A model generated the notes under the pieces. The model ran no database searches. It was not told the origin of the DNA and worked only from the letters and a program-made list of their open reading frames with translations. 64,000 nt of DNA from Acidovorax sp. (GTDB lineage: Bacteria; Pseudomonadota; Gammaproteobacteria; Burkholderiales; Burkholderiaceae_C): contig NZ_JAJTBB010000078.1 in assembly GCF_021287135.1 (NCBI RefSeq), forward strand, positions 62,001 to 126,000, given 5' to 3'. The translations under genes were made by a program, and so were the position numbers. Below are positions 45,011 to 55,810 of this stretch, one piece after another. Position 1 is the first letter of the stretch, and every line of letters starts with the position of its first letter.

Positions 45011-45874
45011 CTATCTGCCGTCCAGTTCTCGGTGCCTCTTGAGCGTGCTCCAGCGGTGGCCCATGGCTTCCGAGAGTTGCTCCACCAGGTAGACCGAGCG
45101 GTGCTGACCGCCTGTGCAGCCCACGGCGACCGTGACGTAGCTGCGGTGATTCCGGTCCAGCATCTCCAGCCAATGGGTCAGGAACTGCTCAATATGCGCC
45201 TGCATCAAGGACACGTCGGGCTGCTGGCGCAGGAACTCTGCCACCGAGGCATCCAAACCGGTCAGGTCGCGCAGCGAAGGCTCGTAATGTGGATTGGGGA
45301 GCATGCGCACATCGAATACGTAGTCCGCGTCCATCGGGATGCCCCGCTTGAATGCAAAGGACTGGAACACCAGCGTCATCTGCCCATGGGTGGTGGCCAG
45401 CAGGCTCTTGACGTAGCTCTGCAGCTGGGACGCCCGTATCGTGCTGGTGTCGATCACGTGCGCTTCTTCACGCAGCTCGGCCAGCAGTTCCCGCTCCAGC
45501 TCAATGATCTGCACCAGCGCCCGCCGTCCCTTCTGGAGGTCGTCGTTTGAAAGAGGGTGGCGCCGCCGTGTTTCCGAAAAGCGCCGCACCAGCGTGTCGA
45601 TGGTGGCGTCCAGGAAGATAGATTGCACCGAGACACCCTGGCTCCGCAGGCGCTTCAGTTCCTGGGGAACTTGGTGCAGGGAGGTTGCGCTGCGCACGTC
45701 CATCGCAATGGCCACGCGGTTGCCGTGGTGGCGGTGCTCCAGTGCCACAAAGGCGGGAAGCAGTTCCGGCGGCAGGTTGTCCACGCAGTAGTAGCCGGCA
45801 TCCTCCAGCGCGTGCAGTGCGACGGACTTCCCGGAACCGGACATGCCGGTAATCAACACGATTTCGAGCGCCAT
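45011..45874 (-). CDS. rapZ: RNase adapter RapZ (nucleotide-binding protein)
   Basis: A 287-residue RapZ/YvcJ protein. The Walker A motif is [18 protein letters not shown] near the N-terminus, and the C-terminal part has [20 protein letters not shown], the conserved motif that binds RNA or metabolites. In E. coli it directs RNase E to small RNA GlmZ. Its start overlaps the recN stop by one base (TGATG). Confidence 0.94.
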   Translation of the reverse strand: MALEIVLITGMSGSGKSVALHALEDAGYYCVDNLPPELLPAFVALEHRHHGNRVAIAMDVRSATSLHQVPQELKRLRSQGVSVQSIFLDATIDTLVRRFSETRRRHPLSNDDLQKGRRALVQIIELERELLAELREEAHVIDTSTIRASQLQSYVKSLLATTHGQMTLVFQSFAFKRGIPMDADYVFDVRMLPNPHYEPSLRDLTGLDASVAEFLRQQPDVSLMQAHIEQFLTHWLEMLDRNHRSYVTVAVGCTGGQHRSVYLVEQLSEAMGHRWSTLKRHRELDGR

Positions 45875-47544
45875 CAGTGGATCCCTTGAGGCGCCACTGC
45901 CGCCAGATCGAGCATTTCGCGCGCGTGGGCCAGCGTGGTGCTGGTAGGCTTTCCGCCGCCCAGCATGCGCGCTACTTCCGCAACCCGGGCATCGCCTTCT
46001 ACCAACGCCACGGTGCTGGTGGTGCCCTTGTCGCTCTTGTGCTTGGAAACCTTGAGGTGATGGTGGGCGCAGGCCGCCACCTGCGGCAGGTGCGTGACGG
46101 CGAGCACCTGCCGGTCCGCACCCAGGCGCTGCATCAGCTGGCCTACGGTTTCCGCCACCGCTCCGCCCACGCCGGAATCCACCTCATCAAAAATGAGGGT
46201 AGGGGCGACTCCCAGTTCGCTGGTCGTCACGGAAATGGCAAGCGAGATGCGAGAGAGCTCGCCCCCCGACGCCACCTTGCCGACCGGCTTGGGCGTTGTA
46301 CCGGGATGGCCTGCCACCAGAAACGCAATATCGTCGATGCCGTGGGACGCTGGTTCGGACGCCTTGGACACCGCAACCTCGAATTTGCCGCCTTCCATGC
46401 CCAAGCCCTGCATGGCGTGCGTGATGGCTGCCGACAGTTTGGGAGCGGCCTTGGCGCGGTCCAAGGATAGCGCGCGCGCGGCCGAATGATAGGCTTTAGC
46501 GCTGGCCGCCTCGGCGTTTTCCAACTGTTCGAGGTCCGTAGCGGCATCCAGGGCCAGTAGTTCTTTTTTCCAACTCGACAACAGGGCGGGTAACTCGGCA
46601 GGCGGCCGCTTGTAGCGGCGTGCCAGTGCCATCCACAGCGAGATCCGGCTGTCGAGTTCTGCCATGCGCTGTGGATCAATCTCCGCATGGCGAAGGTACA
46701 TCTGCAGCGAGTGCACCACATCGTTTGCCTGAGCCAGGCTGGAGGAAAGGATGTCCGCCAGATTGGCGAACTCTGGCTCGATATGTTCCTGGTCTTGCAG
46801 CAGCGCATGTGCGCGCGTGAGGCCAGTCAGCGCACCCGACTCCTCGCTCTGCAAGACCTGGAGAGCGCCCTCGGCACTGTCCAGCAGTGCTTGCGCGTGC
46901 GAAAGCCGCTTGTGCTGGGCTTCCAGTTCGTCCCATTCGCCTTCCGCTGGCGCGAGCTTGCCCACCTCGCCGATCTGCCATTGCAGACGTTCACGTTCTT
47001 GTTGCAGCGTGGATTGCGCCATGCGCGCCCGTTCCAGGGCATGTTGATTCGCGCGCCATTGCGCCCACCGTGCTGCCGTCTCGGCCGTTTGCAACCCCGC
47101 AAAGGCGTCCAGCAGTCCGCGCACCGATTCCGGGCGGGTGAGGCTTTGCCAAGCGTGCTGACCGTGGATATCAAGAAGGTTGTCACCCAGCGCCCGCAAC
47201 TGGCCTGCCGTGGCCGGCGCGCCGTTGATCCATGCGCGGCTTTTGCCCTGGGTGTCGACGGTACGGCGCAACAGCAGCACGTCCTCCAGCGCGAAACCGG
47301 CTTCTTCCAGCCAGGGCTGCACATGGGGCGGGCAGTCGAACTCGGCACTCAGATCGGCTTTGTCGGCCCCGTCCCGAACCACGCCCGCATCGGCGCGCGA
47401 GCCCAGGATGAGCTGCAGTGCGTCGATCAGAATGGACTTGCCCGCACCGGTCTCCCCGGTCAGCACCGTGAAACCCGCCGCCAGGTCGAGTTCCAGGGCC
47501 TGGACGATCACAAAATCCCGCAGCGTGATCCGCCTGAGCGCCAT
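45874..47544 (-). CDS. recN: DNA repair protein RecN
   Basis: A 556-residue SMC-like ATPase for double-strand break repair. Walker A is [20 protein letters not shown] near residue 30. Long coiled-coil arms fill about residues 160-370. The signature [15 protein letters not shown] and Walker [13 protein letters not shown] are near the C-terminus. It starts 2 bases after the nadK stop and overlaps rapZ by one base, so nadK-recN-rapZ is an operon. Confidence 0.96.
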   Translation of the reverse strand: MALRRITLRDFVIVQALELDLAAGFTVLTGETGAGKSILIDALQLILGSRADAGVVRDGADKADLSAEFDCPPHVQPWLEEAGFALEDVLLLRRTVDTQGKSRAWINGAPATAGQLRALGDNLLDIHGQHAWQSLTRPESVRGLLDAFAGLQTAETAARWAQWRANQHALERARMAQSTLQQERERLQWQIGEVGKLAPAEGEWDELEAQHKRLSHAQALLDSAEGALQVLQSEESGALTGLTRAHALLQDQEHIEPEFANLADILSSSLAQANDVVHSLQMYLRHAEIDPQRMAELDSRISLWMALARRYKRPPAELPALLSSWKKELLALDAATDLEQLENAEAASAKAYHSAARALSLDRAKAAPKLSAAITHAMQGLGMEGGKFEVAVSKASEPASHGIDDIAFLVAGHPGTTPKPVGKVASGGELSRISLAISVTTSELGVAPTLIFDEVDSGVGGAVAETVGQLMQRLGADRQVLAVTHLPQVAACAHHHLKVSKHKSDKGTTSTVALVEGDARVAEVARMLGGGKPTSTTLAHAREMLDLAAVAPQGIH

Positions 47545-47546
47545 GG

Positions 47547-48443
47547 TCAGGAGCCTCCTTCATTCCAGCGCAGCTTCTTGCGCAGAGTTGCAAAGTAATT
47601 CCATCCTTCAGGGTGCAGAAAGCGCGCGCAGTGTTCCGACCGCTTGACCAGGATGCGGTCTCCGTGCAGCAACGATGCCAGCGACTGCATGTCGAAATTG
47701 GCGCTGACATCGCGGCCGCTCACCACCTCGACCGCCACTTCGGTGGCATCGGAAAGCACGATGGGCCGGTTGGACAGGGTGTGCGGCGCAATGGGCACCA
47801 GCACCCAGCCTGGAATGGAGGGGTGGAGCATGGGGCCACCGGCCGATAGCGAATACGCCGTCGAACCCGTAGGGGATGAAATGATCAACCCGTCGGCACG
47901 CTGGTTGGCCACGAAACGCCCACCCACTTCCACCCGCAGTTCGACCATGCCAGAGGTGGCTCCGCGGTTGACCACTACGTCGTTCATGGCCAGGGCCTCG
48001 TACACGGTCCGTTCGTCCCGCACCACCTTGGCGTGCATGAGGGGACGCAGGTCTTCCTCGTATTCCCCTTGCAGCATGGCCGGCAAAGTGGTTCGGTAAG
48101 CGTCGAAGGGAATGTCGGTGATAAAGCCCAGGCGGCCCTGGTTGATGCCAATCAGCGGGGTGCCGAAGCGCGCAAGCCGCCGGCCGATGCCCAGCATCGT
48201 GCCGTCCCCGCCCACGACCAGGCCCAGGTCGCATCGGGATCCGATCTCATCCGCCGTGAGGACGGGGTAGTGCGCAATGCCCGTATTGCTCGCGGTCTCT
48301 GCCTCCAGCACCACTTCGCAGCCCTGGCGCTCCAGCAGGTGCGCAATATCTTCCAGGGCTTGGCGCAGGCTGTCTCCTGTGGGACCTGCCGATGAAGCGT
48401 GGTACTTGCCGATGAGCGCCACATGGCGGAATTTGGACGTCAT
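47547..48443 (-). CDS. nadK: NAD kinase
   Basis: A 298-residue ATP-NAD kinase that makes NADP. The motif [19 protein letters not shown], then [11 protein letters not shown] and the later [24 protein letters not shown] are all present. It is divergent from hrcA with only 28 bases between starts. The pairing nadK/hrcA is common in betaproteobacteria. Confidence 0.97.
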   Translation of the reverse strand: MTSKFRHVALIGKYHASSAGPTGDSLRQALEDIAHLLERQGCEVVLEAETASNTGIAHYPVLTADEIGSRCDLGLVVGGDGTMLGIGRRLARFGTPLIGINQGRLGFITDIPFDAYRTTLPAMLQGEYEEDLRPLMHAKVVRDERTVYEALAMNDVVVNRGATSGMVELRVEVGGRFVANQRADGLIISSPTGSTAYSLSAGGPMLHPSIPGWVLVPIAPHTLSNRPIVLSDATEVAVEVVSGRDVSANFDMQSLASLLHGDRILVKRSEHCARFLHPEGWNYFATLRKKLRWNEGGS

Positions 48444-48454
48444 CGTGAAATTAC

Positions 48455-48468
48455 ATCATTAAAATGAT
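48455..48468. promoter_or_regulatory. Palindrome ATCATT-AA-AATGAT in the nadK/hrcA gap
   Basis: A 14-base perfect palindrome ending 3 bases before the hrcA ATG, in a gap of 28 bases. It could be an operator or simply the AT-rich -10 region. It is not a CIRCE element. Confidence 0.4.
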
Positions 48469-48471
48469 TCC

Positions 48472-49476
48472 ATGCTCGATGACCGTGCCAAGTTATTGCT
48501 CAAAGCTCTGGTCGAGCGCTATATCGCTGACGGGCAGCCGGTCGGGTCGCGCACGTTGTCCCGCGCTTCGGGGCTGGATCTCTCGCCTGCGACCATCCGC
48601 AACGTGATGGCCGATCTGGAGGAACTGGGGCTTATTGCCAGTCCGCATACATCGGCTGGACGGGTCCCGACCGCCAGAGGTTACCGCCTGTTTGTGGACA
48701 CCATGTTGACCGTGCAGCGTGATCCGCTCACGGCCCCGCAGCTGGCGCCCGAGCAGCCGCAGAAAGTGATCGCGAACGCAGCGCAGTTGCTGTCCAATCT
48801 GTCGCAGTTTGTGGGGGTTGTGATGGCTCCACGGCGGACTTCGGTGTTCCGCCACATTGAATTCCTGCGCCTGTCCGAGCGGCGTTTTCTGGTCATCATC
48901 GTGTCGCCTGAAGGTGACGTGCAGAACCGAGTGATCTTCACGGATGCGGACTATTCGTCCTCCCAGCTCGTCGAGGCTTCCAATTTTCTGAACGCCCACT
49001 ACGCCGGGCTCGCCATGGAGCAGGTCCGAGAGCGCCTGCGGTCCGAGGTGGATGTGCTGCGGGGTGAGATTGCGTCTCTCATGCACGCCGCGGTGAATGC
49101 GGGGTCCGAGGCGTTGTCCGCAGCGCAGGAGGAGGTCGTCATCTCCGGCGAGCGCAATCTCCTGTCGGTCAGTGATTTCTCCAGCGACATGGGCAATCTG
49201 CGGCGGGCTTTTGAGTTGTTCGAGCAAAAGACCCAGATCCTCCGGTTGCTGGACATTTCCAGCCAGGCCGAAGGGGTGCGCATTTACATTGGCGGAGAGA
49301 GTCAGGTAGTGCCGTTCGAGGAACTGTCCGTCGTCAGCGCACCCTACGAGGTGGATGGGCAGGTGGTCGGAACGCTGGGGGTCATTGGTCCGACGCGCAT
49401 GCCCTACGACCGGATGATCCAGATCGTCGATATCACCTCCAAGCTGGTGTCCAACGCGCTTAGCCATCGTAGGTAA
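48472..49476 (+). CDS. hrcA: Heat-inducible transcription repressor HrcA
   Basis: A 334-residue HrcA, repressor of groE/dnaK-type heat-shock genes through CIRCE operators. The N-terminal winged helix has [20 protein letters not shown], then [20 protein letters not shown] and [19 protein letters not shown]. The C-terminal GAF-like domain ends in a conserved [16 protein letters not shown]. In relatives I recall hemH, grpE and dnaK following; here nif-related genes begin 53 bases later on the other strand. Confidence 0.96.
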   Translation: MLDDRAKLLLKALVERYIADGQPVGSRTLSRASGLDLSPATIRNVMADLEELGLIASPHTSAGRVPTARGYRLFVDTMLTVQRDPLTAPQLAPEQPQKVIANAAQLLSNLSQFVGVVMAPRRTSVFRHIEFLRLSERRFLVIIVSPEGDVQNRVIFTDADYSSSQLVEASNFLNAHYAGLAMEQVRERLRSEVDVLRGEIASLMHAAVNAGSEALSAAQEEVVISGERNLLSVSDFSSDMGNLRRAFELFEQKTQILRLLDISSQAEGVRIYIGGESQVVPFEELSVVSAPYEVDGQVVGTLGVIGPTRMPYDRMIQIVDITSKLVSNALSHRR

Positions 49477-49529
49477 GCTGCTGGAGCCAGGGCGCAGCCT
49501 CGCCGAGCGCGCAGGCTTGGGTGCTTGCC

Positions 49530-49835
49530 TCAGCCGAATTTGAATAGGATGCCGTGCCCGCCCCGGGGGTACTCCCAGTTCACATTGCTGTGCTCCGAGC
49601 AGATGATGCGGCAGCTGCCGCACTCCAGGCAGCCATCGGTGATCAGCGTCACGCTGCCGTTGCCCTCCGCCTTGTAGCAGGACGCCGGACACACGTGCGT
49701 GCACGACTGGTCCGTGCAATCGTTGGAGCAAATGGCGGGGTCCTTGATCTGGATGTGGGGCCGGCCGGCGTCCACCCGGTAGCGGTTCTGGAACAGCTTT
49801 TCTTCGACGTTCACATGCGTGGCGGCGGTACTCAT
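49530..49835 (-). CDS. fixX: Ferredoxin-like protein FixX
   Basis: A 101-residue ferredoxin-like subunit of the FixABCX complex, with a C-terminal cluster domain: [17 protein letters not shown] and [19 protein letters not shown] hold the ligands for [4Fe-4S] clusters. The end [13 protein letters not shown] is typical of FixX. It is the last gene of the long minus-strand nif run and overlaps fixC by 4 bases. Its role is to pass electrons from the bifurcating flavin to quinone with FixC. Confidence 0.95.
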   Translation of the reverse strand: MSTAATHVNVEEKLFQNRYRVDAGRPHIQIKDPAICSNDCTDQSCTHVCPASCYKAEGNGSVTLITDGCLECGSCRIICSEHSNVNWEYPRGGHGILFKFG

Positions 49836-51142
49836 CGGAAGGCCCTCCAGAGTTTGACGGCGTCGCCCACCAGGCCGGTGAGTGACCGCGAGTTGCGGAA
49901 GCTCGAAAAAATCTCGCGTTCCTTGGTCTTCTTGTCCACCCCGTCGACGGTGAACATCTTGTGCGCGGCGCGCGAGACCAGCTCCGGGTAGGTGGTGAAG
50001 AACTGGTTGTTCTTGTGGAACACGCCCGGCATGTCACGGTACTTGTGCAGGTCCTTCATGACGAAGCTCTTGTCGAGTTCGGTCTTGTAGGGCTTGAGCG
50101 CGGCCTCGTTCATCGGCAGGCCAGCGGCCTTGGCAGCGATCACGGTTTCGGCGGCCAGGCGCCCTGTGGTCATGGCCAGGTTGGAGCCCTCGCGGTGCAC
50201 CGCGTTGACGAACCCGCCCGAGTCGCCCACGATCATCCAGCCGTTGCCATACACCTTGGGCACCGCATAAAAGCCACCCTCGGGGATGAGGTGCGCGGCG
50301 TACTCCTTCATCTCGCCGCCCTGGATCAGCGGGGCAATGGAAGGATGCTGCTTGAGCCGCTCAAGCAGCGCATAGGGGCTGGTCTTGTTGGGGCTGGCCT
50401 TGAAATCGCCCAGCATGCAGCCGATACCCAGCGTCAGCGACTCCTTGTTGGTGTAGAGGAAGCCCGTGCCCATCATCCCGTCGGTGATCTTGCCGACCAT
50501 CTCGATGACCACGCCCTCCTCTTCGCCGATGTTGAAGCGCTGGCGGATGGTCTCTTCGGGCAGGAACAGAATCTCCTTGACCGCGAGCGCAACGTTACCC
50601 GCCTTGATCTCGCCGTGAAACCCCGCCTTGCGTGCCAGCGTGCTGTTCACGCCGTCCGCGAGGATCACCACGTCGGCGTACACGTCGCCCGCTTCGCGGT
50701 CGCATTGCACGCCCACCACCTGGTCGCCGTCCATGATGAGATGGTCCACGGTGGTCTCGCAAATCAGCAGCGCCCCGGCCTCGCGCACCTTGGAGCTGAA
50801 CCACTTGTCGAACTGCGCGCGGATGATGGTGTAGCGGTTGTAGGGCGGCTTGTTGTAGTCGTCGCTGCGGTAGTGCGTGCCGACGAAGCTGTTGTCGTCG
50901 AGCACCCAGACACGCTGCTCGATGATGTGCCGTTCCAGCGGGGCGTCTTCCCGGAAATCGGGAATGATCTTCTCCAGCGCGTCGCTGTAGAGGATGGCCC
51001 CCTGCACATTCTTGCTGCCCGGGTATTCCCCGCGCTCGATCTGCAGGACCTTGAGGCCGGCCCGGGCCAGCGTGTAGGCGCAGGCGTTGCCCGACGCGCC
51101 GGCGCCAACCACGATGGCGTCGAATTGGGAGGGTTTCTTCAT
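49832..51142 (-). CDS. fixC: FixC flavoprotein (ETF:quinone oxidoreductase-like)
   Basis: A 436-residue FAD protein. The dinucleotide-binding motif is [20 protein letters not shown] at the N-terminus, and [20 protein letters not shown] is the second FAD motif. It resembles ETF:ubiquinone oxidoreductases. In FixABCX it takes the high-potential electron branch to quinone while FixAB reduces ferredoxin or flavodoxin for nitrogenase. It lies 25 bases after fixB. Confidence 0.95.
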   Translation of the reverse strand: MKKPSQFDAIVVGAGASGNACAYTLARAGLKVLQIERGEYPGSKNVQGAILYSDALEKIIPDFREDAPLERHIIEQRVWVLDDNSFVGTHYRSDDYNKPPYNRYTIIRAQFDKWFSSKVREAGALLICETTVDHLIMDGDQVVGVQCDREAGDVYADVVILADGVNSTLARKAGFHGEIKAGNVALAVKEILFLPEETIRQRFNIGEEEGVVIEMVGKITDGMMGTGFLYTNKESLTLGIGCMLGDFKASPNKTSPYALLERLKQHPSIAPLIQGGEMKEYAAHLIPEGGFYAVPKVYGNGWMIVGDSGGFVNAVHREGSNLAMTTGRLAAETVIAAKAAGLPMNEAALKPYKTELDKSFVMKDLHKYRDMPGVFHKNNQFFTTYPELVSRAAHKMFTVDGVDKKTKEREIFSSFRNSRSLTGLVGDAVKLWRAFR

Positions 51143-51167
51143 GGCGTTCCCCTTGAGGTGAATGGGC

Positions 51168-52283
51168 TTAGGCCACCTGGCGGCGGGCCTTGGCCAAGTG
51201 CTCGGCGAAGGCGCTCGTCAACGCGGGCAGCACCTGCAGGGCATTGCCGACGATGCCGTAGTGCGCGAAGTCGAAAATGGGCGCATTCGGGTCGGTGTTG
51301 ATCGCGACGATCACGTCCGAGCTTTCCATGCCCACGCGGTGCTGGATGGCGCCGCTGATGCCTGCGGCGATGTAGAGCTTGGGGCGCACCGTCTTGCCGG
51401 TCTGGCCCACCTGGCGGTCCGCCTCCACCCAGCCGGCCTGCACGCACGGCCGTGTTGCGCCCACTTCGCCGCCCAGCACACGTGCCAGCTCGAACACCAG
51501 CTTGAAGTTCTCGGGGTTCTTCAGACCCTTGCCGCCGCTGACGATCACGTCCGCGTAAGGCAGGTTGATGCGGTTGCTGTGCGCGTCGGCAATGAAGTCC
51601 AGCAGCTTGGTCACGATCTGCGTCTCGACCATGCCCAGCGTGTCCTGGACGATCTCCCCCGTGCGACCGGTCTCGGCGCGTGGCATGGCCATCACCCGCG
51701 GGCGCACCGTGGCCATCTGGGGACGGTAGGCCAGCGTCATGATGGTGCACAGCAGCGAGCCGCCAAAGGTCGGCCGCGTGGCAGCCAGGGCCTTGGACGC
51801 GGGGTCGATGTTCAGCTCGGTGCAATCGGCGGTCAGGCCCGTGAGCAGCGTGGTGGCTACCGACCCCGCCAGATCGCGGCCCATAGACGTCGCGCCCAGC
51901 AGCAGGATCTCGGGCTGGTACTTGTTGACCAGGTCCGTCAGGCCCTTGGTGAAGGGCTCGTTGCGGTAGCCCTTGAGCACCGGGTCGTGGACGATGTAGG
52001 CCTTGTCGGCGCCAAAGGTGAAGGCCTCAGCCGCGTAGGCTTCCAGCGGCTCGTCGTTGCCGCCGAGCACCACCACGCCGACCTGGCTGCCCAGAATGTC
52101 GGCCAGCTTGCGGGCTTCGCCCAGCAGCTCCCACGACACACTGTGCACATGGCCGCGGTCGTGTTCGATGAACACCCACACGCCCTTGTAGGCCTTGAGG
52201 TGTTCTGGCAGCTCGGTGTTGCGTCCGGCGCGCCCGGCGGGGCGCCGGGCGGGAGCAGCCGATGGGGCGGTGGGGGCGTTCAT
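51168..52283 (-). CDS. fixB: FixB, electron-transfer flavoprotein alpha-like
   Basis: A 371-residue ETF-alpha homologue. The C-terminal FAD site has [20 protein letters not shown] and [20 protein letters not shown]. The first 25 residues are an Ala/Pro/Arg-rich extension ([20 protein letters not shown]) not expected in the core fold. The start overlaps the fixA stop by 4 bases, which decides ATG 52283. With FixA it binds the bifurcating FAD and oxidises NADH. Confidence 0.95.
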   Translation of the reverse strand: MNAPTAPSAAPARRPAGRAGRNTELPEHLKAYKGVWVFIEHDRGHVHSVSWELLGEARKLADILGSQVGVVVLGGNDEPLEAYAAEAFTFGADKAYIVHDPVLKGYRNEPFTKGLTDLVNKYQPEILLLGATSMGRDLAGSVATTLLTGLTADCTELNIDPASKALAATRPTFGGSLLCTIMTLAYRPQMATVRPRVMAMPRAETGRTGEIVQDTLGMVETQIVTKLLDFIADAHSNRINLPYADVIVSGGKGLKNPENFKLVFELARVLGGEVGATRPCVQAGWVEADRQVGQTGKTVRPKLYIAAGISGAIQHRVGMESSDVIVAINTDPNAPIFDFAHYGIVGNALQVLPALTSAFAEHLAKARRQVA

Positions 52284-53128
52284 GCTTCCTCCTTCATGAG
52301 CAGGTCGGCTTCCAGGGTGGGGTGGCGTGTAAAGATCTTCTGCAGCAGGTTCAGCGACACGTCGCGCAGGGTCGAGGTCTCCAGCGCCAGCATCTCGGCC
52401 TTTTCGCTGCGCGGCGTGGGGCCGAACACCTTGCTCACCACCGTGGGCGAGCCCTTGAGGCCGATCTTTTCGAGGTCCTCGATGCCTGCGTCCTCCTTGT
52501 TCCATTTGCGCACTGGATAGGCGGCGGCGTGGATCATGGCCGGCAGGTTGGCAAAGCGCAGTTCGTTGGTGTTCTCCAGCATGGTGATGAGGCAGGGCAG
52601 CGCCGTCTTGAGCACCTGCACTCCGCCCTCCGCCCGCCGCTCCACGGTGATGGTGTGCTGGTCCAGGTCGGTTTCGACGATGCGCGACACATAGGTCAAC
52701 AGCTGCAGGCCCAGGCGCTTGGCGATGCCCGGGCCGACTTGCGCGGTGTCGCCGTCAATGGTCTGCTTGCCCGTGAAGACGATGTCCACGGCCTGTTCGC
52801 GGGCGATCTGCCGGATGCCCGCTGCGAGCGCATAGGACGTGGCCAGCGTATCGGCCCCGGCAAAGGCGCGATCGGTGACCAGCACGGCGTCGTCGGCACC
52901 GAAACTGATGCACTTGCGCAAGGCTTCTTCCGCCTGCGGCGGCCCCATGCACAGCACGGTCACCTTGCCTCCAAACTGGTCCTTGAGGCGCAACGCTTCT
53001 TCCAGCGAGAACAGGTCGTAGGGGTTGACGATGGCCGGAACCCCCTGGCGCATGATGGTGTTGGTGACGGGGTGGACGCGGATCTGCGCCGAGTCAGGGA
53101 CCTGCTTGATACAGACGACGATGTGCAT
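52280..53128 (-). CDS. fixA: FixA, electron-transfer flavoprotein beta-like
   Basis: A 282-residue ETF-beta homologue starting [40 protein letters not shown] and [20 protein letters not shown] are the standard ETF-beta segments. AAGGAGC before ATG 53128 rejects the longer frame. It lies 16 bases after nifW, with no room for a separate promoter, so fixABCX is read from the upstream nif promoters. Confidence 0.96.
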   Translation of the reverse strand: MHIVVCIKQVPDSAQIRVHPVTNTIMRQGVPAIVNPYDLFSLEEALRLKDQFGGKVTVLCMGPPQAEEALRKCISFGADDAVLVTDRAFAGADTLATSYALAAGIRQIAREQAVDIVFTGKQTIDGDTAQVGPGIAKRLGLQLLTYVSRIVETDLDQHTITVERRAEGGVQVLKTALPCLITMLENTNELRFANLPAMIHAAAYPVRKWNKEDAGIEDLEKIGLKGSPTVVSKVFGPTPRSEKAEMLALETSTLRDVSLNLLQKIFTRHPTLEADLLMKEEA

Positions 53129-53144
53129 GGGATGCTCCTTGGGT

Positions 53145-53486
53145 TCAGGCGGCAAGGCGGGACGGCGCCGAATGCTTGAGGCTTTCCAACGAGACGTGCT
53201 GCTTGCCCCCCACGTCCTGGAACACCTTGAAGACCTTCTCCTGCGCCGGGGTGGAGGTCACGAAGTCCGCATAGGCGCGGGCCAATAGTTCGCGGTACGC
53301 AGTGAACAGTGCCAGTTCGTCGCCCGAGGGCGGCACCTGGCCCTGCTGGCGCAGGTACTGAAAGAAGCGCTTGAGGATGTGCAGCCGGCTGACGTTGACC
53401 ACCGCCGGGTCGAACGGCACACCGAAGAACTGCAGAAAGTCCTCTGCCGATGAGAGGTTCTTGAGGCGGGTCAGAAAGTCATCCAT
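53145..53486 (-). CDS. nifW: Nitrogenase-stabilising/protective protein NifW
   Basis: A 113-residue NifW. It begins MDDFLTRLKNLSSAEDFLQF, then FGVPFDPAVVNVSRLHILKR, both conserved in the family. NifW helps keep the MoFe protein active, possibly against oxygen. It is 3 bases after cysE and 16 bases before fixA in one transcript. Confidence 0.94.
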   Translation of the reverse strand: MDDFLTRLKNLSSAEDFLQFFGVPFDPAVVNVSRLHILKRFFQYLRQQGQVPPSGDELALFTAYRELLARAYADFVTSTPAQEKVFKVFQDVGGKQHVSLESLKHSAPSRLAA

Positions 53487-53489
53487 GGG

Positions 53490-54293
53490 TCACTCCTCGG
53501 GAGTCGGTGGTGGGATGTCGCAGCCGGAGGCGGACAAGGTGCAGCCGGCGCCGCATGCGCCTTCGGAAGTCTGCGGCGCAGGGCCCCCAGCGCTGTCGAG
53601 TCCGCCGTGGGGCGCGTTGCGGCCTGCGGCCCAGGCGCGTTCGAGCCGGGCCAGGCGGTCCAGCGCGCAGACCATGGCTTTGCCGACCGGGTCCGGGATC
53701 AGGTGGTGGTCCAGGTCGAAGCCATGGGGCGTGCTGCGCCGGGGCGCGACCACCCTGCCGGGAATGCCAACCACGGTGGCCCCCTCGGGAACGGGCGCGA
53801 TCACCACCGAGTTGGCGGCCACACGGGCGCCGTTGCCGACCTGGATCGGCCCCAGGATCTTTGCTCCCGCCCCCACCACCACGCCGTCGCCCAGGGTGGG
53901 ATGGCGCTTGCCGGGGTTCCAGGTGGTGCCACCCAGCGTCACGCCGTGGTAAAGCGTCACGTCGTCACCGATCTCGGCGGTTTCCCCGATGACGACGCCC
54001 GCGCCGTGGTCGATGAAGAAGCGCTCGCCAATGCGGGCGCCCGGGTGGATGTCGACGTTGGTCAGCCAGCGCGAGGCGTAGGACACGCAGCGGGCCAGGT
54101 AGCGCCAGCCGCGCGTCCACAGCGCATGGGCAATGCGGTGGTGTGCCGTGGCCTGCACGCCGGGATAGATGGTCCAGACCTCCAGGCGGTTGCGCGCCGC
54201 GGGGTCTCGCTGCAGGGCACAGTCCACGTCGCTGCGCACCAGCGTCCACCAGCCACGGCGGCGGGGCAGGCGCTGTTCATGCGCGGCGAGCAT
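53490..54293 (-). CDS. cysE: Serine O-acetyltransferase, nif-associated (NifP-like)
   Basis: A 267-residue serine acetyltransferase making O-acetylserine for cysteine. The hexapeptide-repeat helix holds [20 protein letters not shown] and [20 protein letters not shown], including the catalytic His. The location after nifV marks it as the NifP type, boosting cysteine supply for Fe-S clusters. GGAGG lies 5 bases before ATG 54293; the ATG at 54314 overlaps the nifV stop but has no such site, so the shorter form was chosen. The C-terminal tail has Cys247, Cys251 and Cys258. Confidence 0.93.
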   Translation of the reverse strand: MLAAHEQRLPRRRGWWTLVRSDVDCALQRDPAARNRLEVWTIYPGVQATAHHRIAHALWTRGWRYLARCVSYASRWLTNVDIHPGARIGERFFIDHGAGVVIGETAEIGDDVTLYHGVTLGGTTWNPGKRHPTLGDGVVVGAGAKILGPIQVGNGARVAANSVVIAPVPEGATVVGIPGRVVAPRRSTPHGFDLDHHLIPDPVGKAMVCALDRLARLERAWAAGRNAPHGGLDSAGGPAPQTSEGACGAGCTLSASGCDIPPPTPEE

Positions 54294-54310
54294 GGTGTCC
54301 TCCGGTGGGG

Positions 54311-55477
54311 TCATGGCGCGACGGCTTGCCGGCTTGCGCCCGCACCTGCCGCGCGTGGCGTGGTTTCGGCCAGAAAGCGCTGCAGGTCCTGTGATGTGGG
54401 CGCCTGCTTGGCCGTTTCGGCATGGGCGCGAATGCGGCCGAGCAGCCGGCCGGTCAGGCGCTCGTCATCGAGCGGGATGCCGATTTCGCCGTAGGCATGG
54501 CGCACCGCCTGCGACCCCGAATGCTTGCCGAGCACGGTACGCCGCTGGCGGCCCAGCTCGGCGGGGTCGAAGCTCTCGTAGGTGCTGGGATTCTTGAGCA
54601 GGCCATCGATGTGGATGCCCGATTCGTGCGTGAAGACCGCATCACCCACGATGCTCTTGTTGGCCGCCACCGCGCGGCCCGATGCCCGCGCCACTTGGCC
54701 CGAGATGCCCACCAGCGCCTGGGTGGCCACGCCAGTGTCGCCGCCCAGCAGATGGCGCACGCCCATGACCACCTCTTCCAGCGCGGCGTTGCCTGCGCGC
54801 TCGCCCAGCCCGTTGACGGTGGTGTTGGCGTGTGTGGCGCCGGCCCGCAACGCGGCCAGGGTGTTGGCCGTGGCCAGGCCCAGGTCGTTGTGGGCGTGAA
54901 TCTCGATGCCGATGTCGATGCACTCGCGCAGGCGTGCGATGGCCTCGTGGGTCGAGAAGGGGTCCAGCACGCCCAGCGTGTCGGCGTACCGTACCCGTTG
55001 CGCTCCGCACGCCTGGGCCAGCCGGGCGACTTCGGTCACGAAGGCAGGGTCGGCCCGGGAAGCGTCTTCCAGGCCCACGGACAGCTCGCGGCCGCTGGCT
55101 TGGGCCCGGGTGAGCACCCGGCGGACTTCCCCCAGTGCCCAGGCGCGCGACTGGCGCAGCTTGTGGCGCAGATGGATGTCGGACACCGGGATCGACAGAT
55201 GGACGATGTGGGCGGGGGTGCGCAGCGCCAGGTCCAGATCGCGGTCCGTCATGCGGCCCCACACCATCAGGCGTGCCGGCAACTCTTGCGCGGCGATGGC
55301 GGCGATGCAGGCCATCTCCTCAGGCCCCATGGCCGGGATGCCGACTTCCATTTCGCGCACGCCCGCATCGGCCAGTGCACGCGCAATGGCGCACTTTTCT
55401 TCCACCGTGAAGGCCACCCCCGCTGTCTGCTCGCCATCGCGCAGGGTCGTGTCGTTGATGATGGGGTGAGGTGCCAT
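54311..55477 (-). CDS. nifV: Homocitrate synthase NifV
   Basis: A 388-residue enzyme of the DRE-TIM family that condenses acetyl-CoA and 2-oxoglutarate to homocitrate, the organic ligand of FeMo-co. It starts [20 protein letters not shown] (metal-binding Asp and catalytic Arg/Glu). The [20 protein letters not shown] segment carries the metal-binding His pair, and [16 protein letters not shown] is typical. A sigma-54 promoter with an exact NifA site lies directly upstream. It is the first gene of the nifV-cysE-nifW-fixABCX run. Confidence 0.95.
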   Translation of the reverse strand: MAPHPIINDTTLRDGEQTAGVAFTVEEKCAIARALADAGVREMEVGIPAMGPEEMACIAAIAAQELPARLMVWGRMTDRDLDLALRTPAHIVHLSIPVSDIHLRHKLRQSRAWALGEVRRVLTRAQASGRELSVGLEDASRADPAFVTEVARLAQACGAQRVRYADTLGVLDPFSTHEAIARLRECIDIGIEIHAHNDLGLATANTLAALRAGATHANTTVNGLGERAGNAALEEVVMGVRHLLGGDTGVATQALVGISGQVARASGRAVAANKSIVGDAVFTHESGIHIDGLLKNPSTYESFDPAELGRQRRTVLGKHSGSQAVRHAYGEIGIPLDDERLTGRLLGRIRAHAETAKQAPTSQDLQRFLAETTPRAAGAGASRQAVAP

Positions 55478-55503
55478 GTTGCGAGGTCCTTTTCGTACCT
55501 ACT

Positions 55504-55518
55504 GCAAACGGTGTGCCA
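55504..55518 (-). promoter_or_regulatory. Sigma-54 promoter of nifV
   Basis: On the minus strand TGGCAC-ACCGT-TTGC matches the -24/-12 consensus at every conserved base, 27 bases before the nifV ATG. Transcription would start near 55492, leaving a short leader. Confidence 0.88.
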
Positions 55519-55600
55519 CGGGGAATCCGGTCCTTTTTGTGCGCTTTGGCGGCGGCTTGGTGGGGGGCGCATGGTTGCGGTCTGCGCTGGGTGTCGGGAA

Positions 55601-55616
55601 TGTGCTGTTCCAGACA
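55601..55616. promoter_or_regulatory. NifA upstream activator site of nifV
   Basis: TGT-GCTGTTCCAG-ACA is an exact TGT-N10-ACA, about 83 bases upstream of the -24 element. It is nested in a wider inverted repeat GGTGTC...GACACC (55590-55618). Confidence 0.85.
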
Positions 55617-55810
55617 CCGGGACGTCGGCTGTCAGAGCGTGGTCAAGACCTGTCAAGGCCGCACAAGGACCTTGTCGAAGGGTTGGCGCGAAAACGGGTC
55701 GTCGAACGCCCGGGCGGCTTGCACGGGCACGCGCCCATGCGGTGCATTCGCAGCACACATCCTCCCGATGGCACTCGGATGCGGTCCCCGAAAAGGCGTT
55801 GAACAGGTTT

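Larger units (their letters stand above)
55478..55810. other. Promoter region between fdx and nifV
   Basis: 333 bases with no gene. It contains the sigma-54 promoter and NifA site of nifV described separately. An almost fitting TGT-N9-ACA at 55651-55665 may be chance. Toward fdx the sequence is featureless GC-rich DNA. Confidence 0.6.

Noticed and set aside
48455-48468. CIRCE element for HrcA
   Set aside because: Arms are 6 bases with a 2-base spacer; CIRCE has 9-base arms (TTAGCACTC) and a 9-base spacer.
55651-55665. TGT-N9-ACA before nifV as a second NifA site
   Set aside because: Spacing is 9 instead of 10 bases, and NifA sites depend on the helical phase of the half-sites.
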